NCBI RefSeq assembly: GCF_040779325.2
Contig: NZ_JBFONT020000002.1
Location: 434,001-498,000 of the forward strand
DNA from: Aestuariibius violaceus
Lineage (GTDB): Bacteria; Pseudomonadota; Alphaproteobacteria; Rhodobacterales; Rhodobacteraceae
Reading direction: 5' to 3'
DNA length: 64,000 nucleotides
Below are positions 7,590-16,378 of this stretch, one piece after another (position 1 is the stretch's first letter; every line of letters starts with the position of its first letter). Both the position numbers and the translations under genes were made by a program. A model generated the notes under the pieces. The model ran no database searches. It saw nothing but the letters and a program-made list of their open reading frames with translations, and had not been told where the DNA came from.

Positions 7590-7602
7590 GCAAAAGTTTT
7601 GC
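7590..7602. promoter_or_regulatory. AT-rich palindrome GCAAAA-G-TTTTGC
   Basis: A perfect 13-base odd palindrome, 30 bases after the corrinoid gene and about 60 bases before the small membrane-protein frame. It could be a protein-binding site. The stem is short with a one-base centre, so it is unlikely to be a terminator. Confidence 0.3.
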
Positions 7603-7662
7603 AATTTCTGGATGGACGCCTATCTTCCCTGTTGTCTAGGATGAAATCGGACAATCGGGGGT

Positions 7663-7872
7663 ATGGCAGAGATGCTGGTGCAGACGTTTTTGCTGATGCT
7701 TGGAACTGTATACACGGCGGGCGTCCTGTCGATCGCGGCCTTTTGGGGCGTGGGAGAGATGGTCACGGCCGGCGTCAGTTGCCTGCTTCTTTTCGTTGCC
7801 GCGGCGCGGATCGGAGATTTTCCCGTCCTGGCGCGCCGCAGCCGAGCGATAGATCACTCCCGCCAGAGTTAA
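7663..7872 (+). CDS. Small putative membrane protein (69 aa)
   Basis: The frame encodes two hydrophobic segments (about residues 5-28 and 33-50) and a short basic tail, as in small inner-membrane proteins. No family was recognised. There is only a weak G-rich ribosome-binding stretch before the ATG. Its TAA overlaps, tail to tail, the TAA of the DUF2938-like gene. Coding status is plausible, not proven. Confidence 0.45.
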   Translation: MAEMLVQTFLLMLGTVYTAGVLSIAAFWGVGEMVTAGVSCLLLFVAAARIGDFPVLARRSRAIDHSRQS

Positions 7873-8363
7873 CGGCGCTTTTCGATCCAGGAAGCTGCCC
7901 ACCCGGCGGCGATCCCGTAAATCACGTGCCCGATCAGGGCCACCCAGGCGATGCGCGTAAAGCCGAGGAACCAGGGCTGTCCGGCAAGCTTGGCGATCAG
8001 CCCGATAGCGAAGATCCAGAGGCCGACGCCGTAGATGGCGGACGGGATGAGCCATCCCGTCATGCCTGTCACACGCTCCCAAAGCGGGCGGAAGATGAAC
8101 AGATAGCCGATCGGATAGGCGAGCAGCCCGACGAAGAAGAGATGGACGAGCTGCCCATGAGCACGGGTCGTCGTTTCCATCCCGAGCGTTTGGAGCAGCG
8201 AACGGGCAAGGCCGTCGGGCGAGAGGTTGCCCCAGCCGATCAGGGGAGAGATCGCCTGCCCCCAAAGATCAAAAGCGACGGTGCCGACCGATCCGATCAA
8301 TATCAGGGTAACGAAGGTGGCTGTGTTGAGGCGCGGAAAGGCGCCGGGGTTGTGCGTATTCAT
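7869..8363 (-). CDS. DUF2938-like membrane protein
   Basis: A 164-residue protein with four predicted membrane segments. The N-terminal GSVGTVAFDLWGQ stretch, the HGQLVHLFF segment and the LIGHVIYGI segment fit the DUF2938 type of membrane proteins, whose function is unknown. The ATG at 8361-8363 is chosen because AGGA stands ahead of it at good distance; an in-frame start further upstream (8438) would overlap the divergent DUF1638 leader. It lies between the corrinoid and DUF1638 genes but on the opposite strand, so it is probably not part of that module. Confidence 0.72.
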   Translation of the reverse strand: MNTHNPGAFPRLNTATFVTLILIGSVGTVAFDLWGQAISPLIGWGNLSPDGLARSLLQTLGMETTTRAHGQLVHLFFVGLLAYPIGYLFIFRPLWERVTGMTGWLIPSAIYGVGLWIFAIGLIAKLAGQPWFLGFTRIAWVALIGHVIYGIAAGWAASWIEKRR

Positions 8364-8462
8364 GGCTAGCGGTCCTTTGCATGCGGTCGTTTGTGCGGAT
8401 ACGCTCATGACATGGGGCAGAACGTCGCGTTTGAGCAACGTGCGGAAGCTGGGATTGACGGC

Positions 8463-9140
8463 ATGGTGACGGATGTTTCAGACCTGAGCAGACCGACTGA
8501 CGACGCGGCCTTGCCGGGTGATGACGTGTTGACCGAACGCGGGCTGGCACCATCAGGACAGGGCCGCATCCTGATCGTGGCCTGTGGTGCGCTGGCACGG
8601 GAGATCATCGAACTTCGCCGGGTAAACCATTGGAACCACATGGATCTTCAATGCCTTCCTGCCATCCTTCACAATCATCCCGACCGCATCCCGGCGGCTG
8701 TGGAGGCCGCCGTCCTGAGCCGTTCGACCGACTATGCCGAAGTCTTCGTCGCTTATGGAGATTGCGGCACCGGGGGGCGCTTGCAGGCGCTTTGCGGCAG
8801 GCTGGGCATTTCGATGATCGAAGGCCCCCATTGTTACAGTTTTTTCGAAGGTAACGCCGCCTTTGCCGCGCGGGAGGAGATGACGGCCTTTTATCTTACC
8901 GATTTCCTCGTCCGGCAGTTCGACGCGTTCGTCTGGCGGCCCCTCGGTCTTGACCGGCATCCAGACCTTCGCGATGCCTATTTTGGCAACTACGAGAAGC
9001 TCGTCTACCAGGCCCAGACGGACGACACCGCGCTGACCGCACAGGCGCAGGAGCATGCGCGCCGCCTCGGCCTTCCTTTCGAACGCCGCTTCACAGGCTA
9101 CGGAGATCTTGGGACGAGCCTCGCAGAACGTGCAAGATAG
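8463..9140 (+). CDS. DUF1638 domain-containing protein
   Basis: About 225 residues. Recognisable blocks are ILIVACGALAREI, YGDCGTGGRLQALC, EGPHCYSFFEG and YFGNYEKLVYQAQ, with conserved cysteines in the first three. The family is found beside corrinoid proteins and methyltransferases in Roseobacter-group and methylotrophic genomes, and a role in B12-dependent methyl transfer or reactivation is suspected. That is inference. The start at 8463 gives about 34 residues before the core, close to relatives, and has GGGA ahead; ATG 8412 and TTG 8391 are in-frame alternatives. Confidence 0.85.
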   Translation: MVTDVSDLSRPTDDAALPGDDVLTERGLAPSGQGRILIVACGALAREIIELRRVNHWNHMDLQCLPAILHNHPDRIPAAVEAAVLSRSTDYAEVFVAYGDCGTGGRLQALCGRLGISMIEGPHCYSFFEGNAAFAAREEMTAFYLTDFLVRQFDAFVWRPLGLDRHPDLRDAYFGNYEKLVYQAQTDDTALTAQAQEHARRLGLPFERRFTGYGDLGTSLAERAR

Positions 9141-9173
9141 CTTTCATCTTGCCGAGCCCCTTAACGGATGCGC

Positions 9174-9620
9174 TTAATGCTTTTGGGCCTCGTCAGACAG
9201 CGTTGGTAGCGTCCGGACCAGAAGGCTTATGAGGAACGCGGTGCTTATGCCAAAGGTCAGAAGCCCCGCGATGGCCGCAAAGGTCGCAAACACCCTAACC
9301 TCGGGCTGAAGAACAACGTCACCGTAGCCAAGGGTCGTGTAGGTGACGGTCGAAAAGTAAAAGCTCGTCGGAAAGTCGCCAAATGCATCGACAAGCAGAA
9401 ACGACCCGGCCCAGATCCAGATCTGGATCGTGTGGGCAATGACAATCACGATGATGCCGAAGAGCAGGATACCTCCAGCTTTGATCATCATGCCTCGCGG
9501 TGCTAGTGCGGATGCAAAGCGCGGGAAGGCCGGTAGGCTCACTATCACCGCGCCGACGTGGATAAGGGCGCAGACCGCCAGCACTCCTGTTCCGTAAAGA
9601 ATCTGCGTCATCAAAGACAT
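9174..9620 (-). CDS. Two-TM potassium channel family protein
   Basis: A 148-residue membrane protein. The selectivity filter TTLGYGD (residues 95-101) sits between a pore helix and the last membrane segment (about 108-135), the standard Ion_trans_2 pore. Two further hydrophobic segments lie at about 5-30 and 48-72. No cytoplasmic RCK domain is present, so gating is not evident. The start at 9620 has GAGAG upstream; an in-frame ATG at 9653 has no ribosome-binding site. It is divergent from the RND operon across 65 bases. Confidence 0.85.
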   Translation of the reverse strand: MSLMTQILYGTGVLAVCALIHVGAVIVSLPAFPRFASALAPRGMMIKAGGILLFGIIVIVIAHTIQIWIWAGSFLLVDAFGDFPTSFYFSTVTYTTLGYGDVVLQPEVRVFATFAAIAGLLTFGISTAFLISLLVRTLPTLSDEAQKH

Positions 9621-9685
9621 GGCAAAGCTCTCACTATTCACCGCGGATATCATCGAATAGGCTGGCGGCGAAGCTAAGGCTCTGG

Positions 9686-10945
9686 ATGGTGATCATGAAG
9701 ACGTTTCTCGCTCCGGCAGTTCTTGCTGCCACGATTCTTGTCGGACACGTCGCTGTTGCCCAAGGTGATGCCCCTGCGCCGCGACCGGCCAAGGTGGCGA
9801 CGGTCACATCGGGCGACAGTGTTCTTCAGCGGACCTATCCGGCCATCGTCCTGCCCTCGCGCGAGGTCGAGCTGTCCTTTCGCGTCAGCGGGCGGATCGA
9901 GGAACTGCCCATTCGCGGCGCCATGCAGGTGGCCGAGGGCGACGTGATTGCCCGGCTCGACCCGCGGGATTTCGAAACCCAGATCCTGCAGCTTGAAAGC
10001 CAGCTTGATCAAGCCAATGCGGAACTCCGCGCCCTTCGCAGTGGTGCGCGGGCTGAAGAGATCTCTGCCCTCGAAGCGGCGGTCGCCTCTGCACAGGCGC
10101 AGGTCGATCAGGCCAGGGATCAGGCGGAGCGGACCCGCGAACTGGCCGAGCGCGGCGTCGTCGCAGATGCGCGGCTGGAACAGGACGAAGCCAACCTGCG
10201 CGTCGCGGAGGCCAACCTTCAGAGCCAGCGGGAACAGCTGCGGATCGGCCAATCGGGCGGCCGGCCAGAAGAAATCGAGGCGGCGGAAGCGGCGATACGG
10301 GGGCTTGAGGCGCAGCTTCAGGTCGCCCGCAACAATCTGGACGATGCGACCTTGCGTGCGCCGTTTTCTGGCATCATCGCGCGGCGCGATGCGGAAAACT
10401 TCACGAACATCCAGGCGGGGCAAAGTATCGCCCTGCTGCAAGCGCTTGCCGTGGTTAATCTTGCCTTCGACGTGCCGGGGCCGGATGTCACGGCTCTGAC
10501 CCGCAACGGACCGGATCAGATCAGCAATCAGGTCGAATTCGATGCGCTGCCGGGGCAGCGCTTTGATGCGGAAGTCGTGGAATTCTCGGTCCAGGCGGAT
10601 ACGGCAACGCAGACCTATCGCGGCCGGGTTGCCGTCACTCTTCCGGAAGATGCCTTCATCCTTCCCGGCATGGTGGCCCGTGTCATTTCATCTGCGCCGG
10701 GCGGTGATCCGATGCTGACAGTCCCGTTGAGCGCGATTGGCGCCGATCCCGACGGGTCGTCCTTCGTCTGGGCGGTCGATGACAGCAGCAGTGTTTCGAA
10801 ACGGTCTGTATCCTTGGGAGAGGTCGCAGGCGGCAGCGTCGCCATCTCTGGCGATATCGCCGAAGGGGATACGGTGATTGCCGCAGGGGTCAGTCAGATC
10901 CGTGAAGGGATGGTCATCCGGCCCGTTACCCGCATCGGAGGCTGA
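9686..10945 (+). CDS. RND efflux periplasmic adaptor subunit (membrane fusion protein)
   Basis: A 419-residue HlyD/AcrA-type adaptor. An N-terminal hydrophobic signal ends near residue 25. The lipoyl half-motif FRVSGRIEELPIRGAMQVAEGD is followed by a long alpha-hairpin (about residues 95-200, rich in Ala, Glu, Gln), then LRAPFSGIIARRDAENF and beta-barrel domains. It would link the permease encoded 4 bases downstream to an outer-membrane channel. No outer-membrane factor gene is nearby, so a shared TolC-type channel is presumably used. An ATG at 9695 is an alternative start. Confidence 0.93.
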   Translation: MVIMKTFLAPAVLAATILVGHVAVAQGDAPAPRPAKVATVTSGDSVLQRTYPAIVLPSREVELSFRVSGRIEELPIRGAMQVAEGDVIARLDPRDFETQILQLESQLDQANAELRALRSGARAEEISALEAAVASAQAQVDQARDQAERTRELAERGVVADARLEQDEANLRVAEANLQSQREQLRIGQSGGRPEEIEAAEAAIRGLEAQLQVARNNLDDATLRAPFSGIIARRDAENFTNIQAGQSIALLQALAVVNLAFDVPGPDVTALTRNGPDQISNQVEFDALPGQRFDAEVVEFSVQADTATQTYRGRVAVTLPEDAFILPGMVARVISSAPGGDPMLTVPLSAIGADPDGSSFVWAVDDSSSVSKRSVSLGEVAGGSVAISGDIAEGDTVIAAGVSQIREGMVIRPVTRIGG

Positions 10946-10948
10946 TCC

Positions 10949-13900
10949 ATGGACCTCGCCAAGTTCGCGATCGAGAAGCGGGTGATCTCTGCCGTCTCGA
11001 CGCTCCTGATCCTGATTGCCGGCTATTTTGCCTATATGAACCTGCCGCGGTTCGAGGACCCGGAATTCATTATCCGTCAGGCCCAGATCATCACGCCCTA
11101 TCCCGGCGCTGGCGCTGAAGAGGTCGCCGAGGAGGTGACAGAGGTCATCGAAAACGCCCTGCAGCAGCTTCAGGGCGTCGACGAGGTGCGATCAGTCTCG
11201 TCCCCCGGCCTCAGCAACGTCACGGTCGAGTTCACGATCCAGTCGACCCCCGATTACTTCGAGCTGTACCAGCGTTTCCAGCAAATGCGCGCCAAGATCG
11301 GGGATGCGCAATCCGAGTTGCCGCCGAATGCCTTGGCAAGCCAGGTCTTCGACGATTTCGGCGATGTCTACGCGCTCTACTTTGCCGTCACGGGCGAAGG
11401 CTACAGCCTGCCGGAGCTTTACGAATACGCGAAGGATCTGCAGCGGGAGCTTGTGACGGTCGATGGCGTCTCCAAGGTCGTGCTGAACGGTGTGCAGGAT
11501 GAGGTCATCTATGTGGAGTACTCCCCTGCCCGGCTGATCGAGCTTGGACTGGCACCCCAGCAGATCGAGCAGATCCTCGAGGGCCAGAACCTCGTCGCGC
11601 CTGCAGGGTCGATCGTGGCGGGTGAGACCCGCCTGGAATTGCGCCCGGAAACCGCCGTCAGCTCGACCGAGGCGATCGGCAACCTTCTAATCACCAATCC
11701 GCAGACGGGCGCCTCTTTCCGTCTGTCCGATATTGCCGAGATCTCGCGCGGGCTGGCGGAACCGGCAACCACGCTGCTTTTCCGGGACGGTCAGCCCGCC
11801 ATCGGGATCGGCATCTCGAACACGATCGGCGGCAATGTCGTGAATATGGGTGATGCGGTGAAGGCGCGGATGGATGCGCTGATCCCGGAACGCCCCGTCG
11901 GCATCGATGTCGTCCCGATCTCGGACCAGTCCGCGACGGTGCGGGTGTCGGTCAACGATTTTGTGGTCAACGTCGTCGTCGCGCTCGTCATCGTTGTGGG
12001 CACGCTGCTGGTCTTCATGGGCCTTCGCTCTGGCATCCTGATGGGGGGCATCCTGCTTGTGACGGTCGCGGGCACGCTTTTCGGGATGTATCTTTACGGG
12101 CTCGACATGCAGCGCATTTCGCTTGGCGCGCTCATCATCGCGCTTGGAATGCTTGTCGATAATGCCATTGTGGTTGTCGAAGGTACGCTCGTCCGTGTTC
12201 AGAAGGGAGAAACGGCGGCGTCCGCCTCACGCGCTGTCGTCGCGCAAACCCGGTGGCCGCTTCTGGGCGGCACGATCGTCGGCATTCTTGCCTTTTCGCC
12301 GATCGGGTTCTCCCCAGACAATACCGGCGAATATGCGGGCAGCTTGTTCTGGACGATCGCCATCGCCCTGCTTTTTTCGTGGCTCGTTGCGATCTGGCTG
12401 ACGCCTTACTACTGCACGCTCCTCCTGAAGTCCGGCACCGCCGAAGACAAAGGGGAGAACGCGATCCTGCGCGGCTACCGCACTCTTCTGCGCCGGGCGA
12501 TCAACGTTCGCTACATCACGGTCGGCGCCATCGCGCTGCTTTTCGCCTCATCCATCGCGATTTTCAGTGCCGTCCCGCCGGGCTTTTTCCCGTCCTCGAC
12601 CCGCGACCAGTTCGTGATCGACTACTTCCTGCCCCAGGGCACCGATATCGCCGCGACCGAGGCCGACCTGCTTGAGATCGACGCGCATGTTCGCGGCATC
12701 GACGGCGTGACCGGCACCAACCTCCTTGTCGGCGGCGGCCATCTGCGCTTCATGCTCATCTACGAAAGTGAAGATCAGAACCCCGCCTACGGCCAGATCC
12801 TTGTCGATGTCGAGGATTACCGCCTGATCGACGAGATACGCGGCGATCTTCAGGCCCATATCGACGACACCTATCCGGATGCCAACGCCAAGGTCTGGCA
12901 GTTCGTGCTTGGCCCCGGCGGCGGCTCGAAGATCGAGGCTCGCTTCTTCGGTCCCGATCCCGTCGTATTGAGGCAGCTTGCAGAGCAGGCCAAAGGCATC
13001 ATGGGCGACGCAGGCGCCATTGCGATCAAGGACGACTGGCGCGAGCAGGTGCAGGTCATCCGCCCCGTCATCAATACCGAAAACGCCCGCCGCCTAGGTC
13101 TGACGCAGAGCGAGATCTCGAATGCGCTCTACAACCACCTGAGCGGCGCGCGCCTGGGCGTCTACCGCGAGCGGGACGAGCTGCGGGATGTCATCATGCG
13201 CCCCTTCGAAGCCGATCGCGATGAGGTCGCCCGGTTGAGCGACGTGCAGGTCTACAGCCAGACAGTCGGCGGCTACATCCCTATCGCGCAGGTGGTCGAC
13301 CGGTTCGAACTGGTCTTTGAGCCCGGCAACCTCCGGCGCATCGACCGCCAGCTGGCCATCACCGCCCAGGCGGACAACGCACCCGGCGTCCTGTCGGGAG
13401 ACCTCTTTGCAGAAGTCCGCGGACCGATCGAGGCGATCCCGCTGCCGCCCGGTTACGCGATGGAATGGAAGGGCGAATACGGCAACTCGCAAGAGGCCAA
13501 TGCCGGCCTTGCCGCGACCATGCCGCTTGGCTTCGGGGCGATGATCCTGGTGGTCATCCTCCTCTTCAACGCGTGGAAGCAGCCGCTGATCATCTGGCTG
13601 ACTGTGCCGCTGGCGCTGATCGGGGTGATCTACGGGCTGGTTGCTTCACAAACGCCGCTCGAATTCATGGCGATCCTCGGGATCTTGTCGCTGACGGGGA
13701 TGCTGATCAAGAATGCCATCGTCCTGATCGACGAAGCCGACAGCCAGATCGAGGCCGGGAAGGAGCGGATGCAGGCGGTCGTCGACGCTGCCGTCAGCCG
13801 GGTCCGGCCGGTCTCTCTCGGCGTGCTGACGACCGTGCTGGGGGTCGTGCCCCTGCTTTGGGATCCTTTCTTCCAGTCGCTCGCCGTCGTGATCATCTGC

Positions 13901-14008
13901 GGCCTCAGCTTCGCAACGATCCTGACGCTGATCATCGTGCCCACGCTCTACACCATTTTCTTCGGCATTCCCCGGGAGGACAGCCCAGCGCAGGAACAGG
14001 CTGCCTGA
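10949..14008 (+). CDS. RND efflux permease (AcrB/MexF-like)
   Basis: 1019 residues, the usual length. It exports drugs or other compounds using the proton gradient. Twelve membrane segments in two halves are readable. TM4 carries the GALIIALGMLVDNAIVVVEG motif with the proton-relay Asp, and the second half has GMLIKNAIVLIDE. The N-terminus (FAIEKRVISAV) and the PYPGAGAEEVAEEVTEVIE loop are typical. It forms an operon with the adaptor gene. The substrate cannot be deduced. It is convergent with gltS. Confidence 0.95.
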   Translation: MDLAKFAIEKRVISAVSTLLILIAGYFAYMNLPRFEDPEFIIRQAQIITPYPGAGAEEVAEEVTEVIENALQQLQGVDEVRSVSSPGLSNVTVEFTIQSTPDYFELYQRFQQMRAKIGDAQSELPPNALASQVFDDFGDVYALYFAVTGEGYSLPELYEYAKDLQRELVTVDGVSKVVLNGVQDEVIYVEYSPARLIELGLAPQQIEQILEGQNLVAPAGSIVAGETRLELRPETAVSSTEAIGNLLITNPQTGASFRLSDIAEISRGLAEPATTLLFRDGQPAIGIGISNTIGGNVVNMGDAVKARMDALIPERPVGIDVVPISDQSATVRVSVNDFVVNVVVALVIVVGTLLVFMGLRSGILMGGILLVTVAGTLFGMYLYGLDMQRISLGALIIALGMLVDNAIVVVEGTLVRVQKGETAASASRAVVAQTRWPLLGGTIVGILAFSPIGFSPDNTGEYAGSLFWTIAIALLFSWLVAIWLTPYYCTLLLKSGTAEDKGENAILRGYRTLLRRAINVRYITVGAIALLFASSIAIFSAVPPGFFPSSTRDQFVIDYFLPQGTDIAATEADLLEIDAHVRGIDGVTGTNLLVGGGHLRFMLIYESEDQNPAYGQILVDVEDYRLIDEIRGDLQAHIDDTYPDANAKVWQFVLGPGGGSKIEARFFGPDPVVLRQLAEQAKGIMGDAGAIAIKDDWREQVQVIRPVINTENARRLGLTQSEISNALYNHLSGARLGVYRERDELRDVIMRPFEADRDEVARLSDVQVYSQTVGGYIPIAQVVDRFELVFEPGNLRRIDRQLAITAQADNAPGVLSGDLFAEVRGPIEAIPLPPGYAMEWKGEYGNSQEANAGLAATMPLGFGAMILVVILLFNAWKQPLIIWLTVPLALIGVIYGLVASQTPLEFMAILGILSLTGMLIKNAIVLIDEADSQIEAGKERMQAVVDAAVSRVRPVSLGVLTTVLGVVPLLWDPFFQSLAVVIICGLSFATILTLIIVPTLYTIFFGIPREDSPAQEQAA

Positions 14009-14011
14009 CGC

Positions 14012-15220
14012 TCAAAGGCCCACGAAGAAGCGGATCGTGAAGGCATTCGCGAGGTCAACGAAGAAGGCCGAGACAAGCGGAAGTATGATGAAGGCCAACG
14101 GCGCGGCGCCGTAGCGCTTGGTCACAGAAGACATGTTTGCAATCGCGGTCGGCGTTGCGCCAAGGGCGAAGCCCGCGAAACCCGAACTCAGGACAGCCGC
14201 AAGATAGGTTCGGCCGACGACCCTGAACACGACGAAGAGGATGAAGAACGTCGTCATCAGAACTTGCATTCCGAGAACAATCAGCAGCGGCCCGCCCAGC
14301 TCTGCCAGGGTCCAGAGCTGCATGCTCATCAGCGACATCGCCAGGAACACCGACAGGCTGTAATCCGAGATCACGGCCAAGGCCCGGCTGCCCGAGGGCC
14401 ACGTCATCCGTCTGAATACGTAAGGGATCGTGTTCGACATCACGATCCCCATCAGAAGGCACGGGACAAAGAGGGGCAGGCGCAGCCCCATCTCTTCGAT
14501 GATCTGGTGAGCCACGTATCCCAGAAGGATGGCCACATGCGCAGCAAGCGTGGCCCGCATCAGGCTGATGTGGTTGACCACCTCGTCTGGTTCGCCCTCC
14601 TCCTCAAACTCAAGGCCGACAACCGGTGCAACATCATGCGGCCCTTCCAGACCGTTCCGGTCGATCAGCCATTTCGCGATCGGCCCGCCGATCAGGGCGG
14701 CGGCGACCAGGCCGAGTGTCGCCGTCGCGATGCCCACCTCGTCGGCGGCGGCAAATCCGGTCATCTCTTCGATCTGAGGGCCCCACGCGATCGCCGTTCC
14801 GTGGCCGCCGATCAGGGAAGCCGATCCAAGCAGCACCGAAACGGCCGTTGGCAGGCCGAAAAGCGTGACGCCCAGCAAGCCGACAAGGTTTTGCAGCAAC
14901 AGGAAACCTATGGTCAGACACAATAGCATGATCAGAAGCCGCCCGCCCCGGAGCAGATCCACGATCCGGGCATTCAGCCCGATCGTTGAAAAGAACAGCA
15001 CCAGCAGGTAGTCACGCACGTCCATTTCAAAGACGATCTGCTGTCCTGTTATCGTGAAGAACAGCCACGTGAGCAGGGCCACCGCGATGCCGCCCGACAC
15101 CGGCTCGGGAATGTTGTAATCCCTCAGGAACGCAACGCTGCGCGTCAGAAACGCCCCTAAGAAGAAGACGATGAAGCCCAGCGTGACTGCGATGAAGGCC
15201 GGTACAACGATTTCAGTCAT
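14012..15220 (-). CDS. gltS: Sodium/glutamate symporter GltS
   Basis: A 402-residue inner-membrane symporter with about ten membrane segments. Two inverted halves are seen: one with PEPVSGGIAVAL near residue 40 and GSASLIGGHGTAIAWGP near 134, the other with SGFAGFALGATPTAIANM near 345. These glycine-rich re-entrant loops are the GltS signature. It takes up glutamate with Na+. The ends of this gene and the RND permease gene meet tail to tail with 3 bases between. Confidence 0.92.
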   Translation of the reverse strand: MTEIVVPAFIAVTLGFIVFFLGAFLTRSVAFLRDYNIPEPVSGGIAVALLTWLFFTITGQQIVFEMDVRDYLLVLFFSTIGLNARIVDLLRGGRLLIMLLCLTIGFLLLQNLVGLLGVTLFGLPTAVSVLLGSASLIGGHGTAIAWGPQIEEMTGFAAADEVGIATATLGLVAAALIGGPIAKWLIDRNGLEGPHDVAPVVGLEFEEEGEPDEVVNHISLMRATLAAHVAILLGYVAHQIIEEMGLRLPLFVPCLLMGIVMSNTIPYVFRRMTWPSGSRALAVISDYSLSVFLAMSLMSMQLWTLAELGGPLLIVLGMQVLMTTFFILFVVFRVVGRTYLAAVLSSGFAGFALGATPTAIANMSSVTKRYGAAPLAFIILPLVSAFFVDLANAFTIRFFVGL

Positions 15221-15258
15221 AGGACGTCCCGTTTAGTAGCGGCCAGTCCTGAGATCCC

Positions 15259-16377
15259 CTATTCGCAGATCGACCGCAAGGCCGACCACTCATCCTCGGT
15301 CAGAAGCGGTTCGGCAGCTGCCGCCGGTTTCATGCCCGTCGCCATATTGGTTGCTGCAATGCGCTCTCCGAACCCTGGATGGGTTTCCAGATACTTCGCC
15401 ACCCCGGTGCGCTCTGTCTCAAACATCATCAGAACTGCAAAAAGCTCGCTCATGGCGCTCAGCGGGATCCCCTCACGGACCAGAACCTCGCGCGCGAACT
15501 CATCTGCGATACGTTCATTCTCTCGGGAGTATTCCGCAAAGATCAGTCTTTGCGACAGGCCCGCGACAACCTCGCCGCCGGTAAATTCGCCCATCGTCAG
15601 CTCCAGGATCCCGGTCGAGGCCGACCGGCGCAGCGTCCGCGTCGTGGCATGTTCGTGATACAGATGCCCGAGTTCGTGAGCCAGCGCCCCGGCCAGCTGT
15701 TCCGGCGTCTCAGCAATCCGGAAGATGCCGTTCATCAGCGTCATTTGCCCGCCGGGCTGGCCCATCGCATTCATCGGACTGGCGTCGATGACGGTTGCGT
15801 TGAAGCCGTGCGGCAGTTCGATATCGCCGATCAAACGGTCCATCAGCTTGACCAGCGCCGCATCTCCGGCGGGCGTCGAACAGATCCGCGCCGGTTCTCC
15901 GTCGTCTGACGCATAATACTCTCGCAGCATCGACAGGGCATTTTCCGCCAGTTCATCCGCAGTCTCCTGCGGCAAGGCCAATGTCAGCGCCGCAGACATC
16001 CGCGGCAGCAAGACGAAGTAGGACAGAAAGACAGAGGCAATCGCGGCTGTCCCCCAGGCGAGATAGCGCAGACGGCTGGCGACTGGCGGGGCCTTCCGCA
16101 ACCTGTGTGCTAGCCTTTCCAGTACCGCCTGCCCATCGGGATCGCGCACGACAAGCCGCGCATCCTTGTAACCGCAATTCAGGACGAGCGGCGCCTCGTC
16201 TGCCCGATGCGCAGGCGCCCGCAGGTCTGAGAGCGGCCAGTTGAGGGATGCGTCGCCGACATGAATCACGATCCGCGTGGTATCGTCTTCCACACGAAAC
16301 GTTGCCGCCTGGTCGACGGGCGTGACACCATCAAAAAAGGTTGCCTCGTACCAGATGCCGCGCCGATCCTGAGCCAT
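15259..16377 (-). CDS. M48 family metallopeptidase with N-terminal soluble domain
   Basis: A 372-residue zinc peptidase. The catalytic motif is His234-Glu235-x-x-His238 (HELGH), with the third ligand in the ENERIADEFA block. One membrane segment lies at about residues 106-125. The first 100 residues form a small beta-rich domain ahead of the membrane segment. The protease domain should face the periplasm. It sits one base after the DUF898 gene, and this pairing suggests a joint role, perhaps membrane-protein quality control. Relatives include BepA/LoiP-type enzymes. Confidence 0.9.
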   Translation of the reverse strand: MAQDRRGIWYEATFFDGVTPVDQAATFRVEDDTTRIVIHVGDASLNWPLSDLRAPAHRADEAPLVLNCGYKDARLVVRDPDGQAVLERLAHRLRKAPPVASRLRYLAWGTAAIASVFLSYFVLLPRMSAALTLALPQETADELAENALSMLREYYASDDGEPARICSTPAGDAALVKLMDRLIGDIELPHGFNATVIDASPMNAMGQPGGQMTLMNGIFRIAETPEQLAGALAHELGHLYHEHATTRTLRRSASTGILELTMGEFTGGEVVAGLSQRLIFAEYSRENERIADEFAREVLVREGIPLSAMSELFAVLMMFETERTGVAKYLETHPGFGERIAATNMATGMKPAAAAEPLLTEDEWSALRSICE

Positions 16378-16378
16378 C

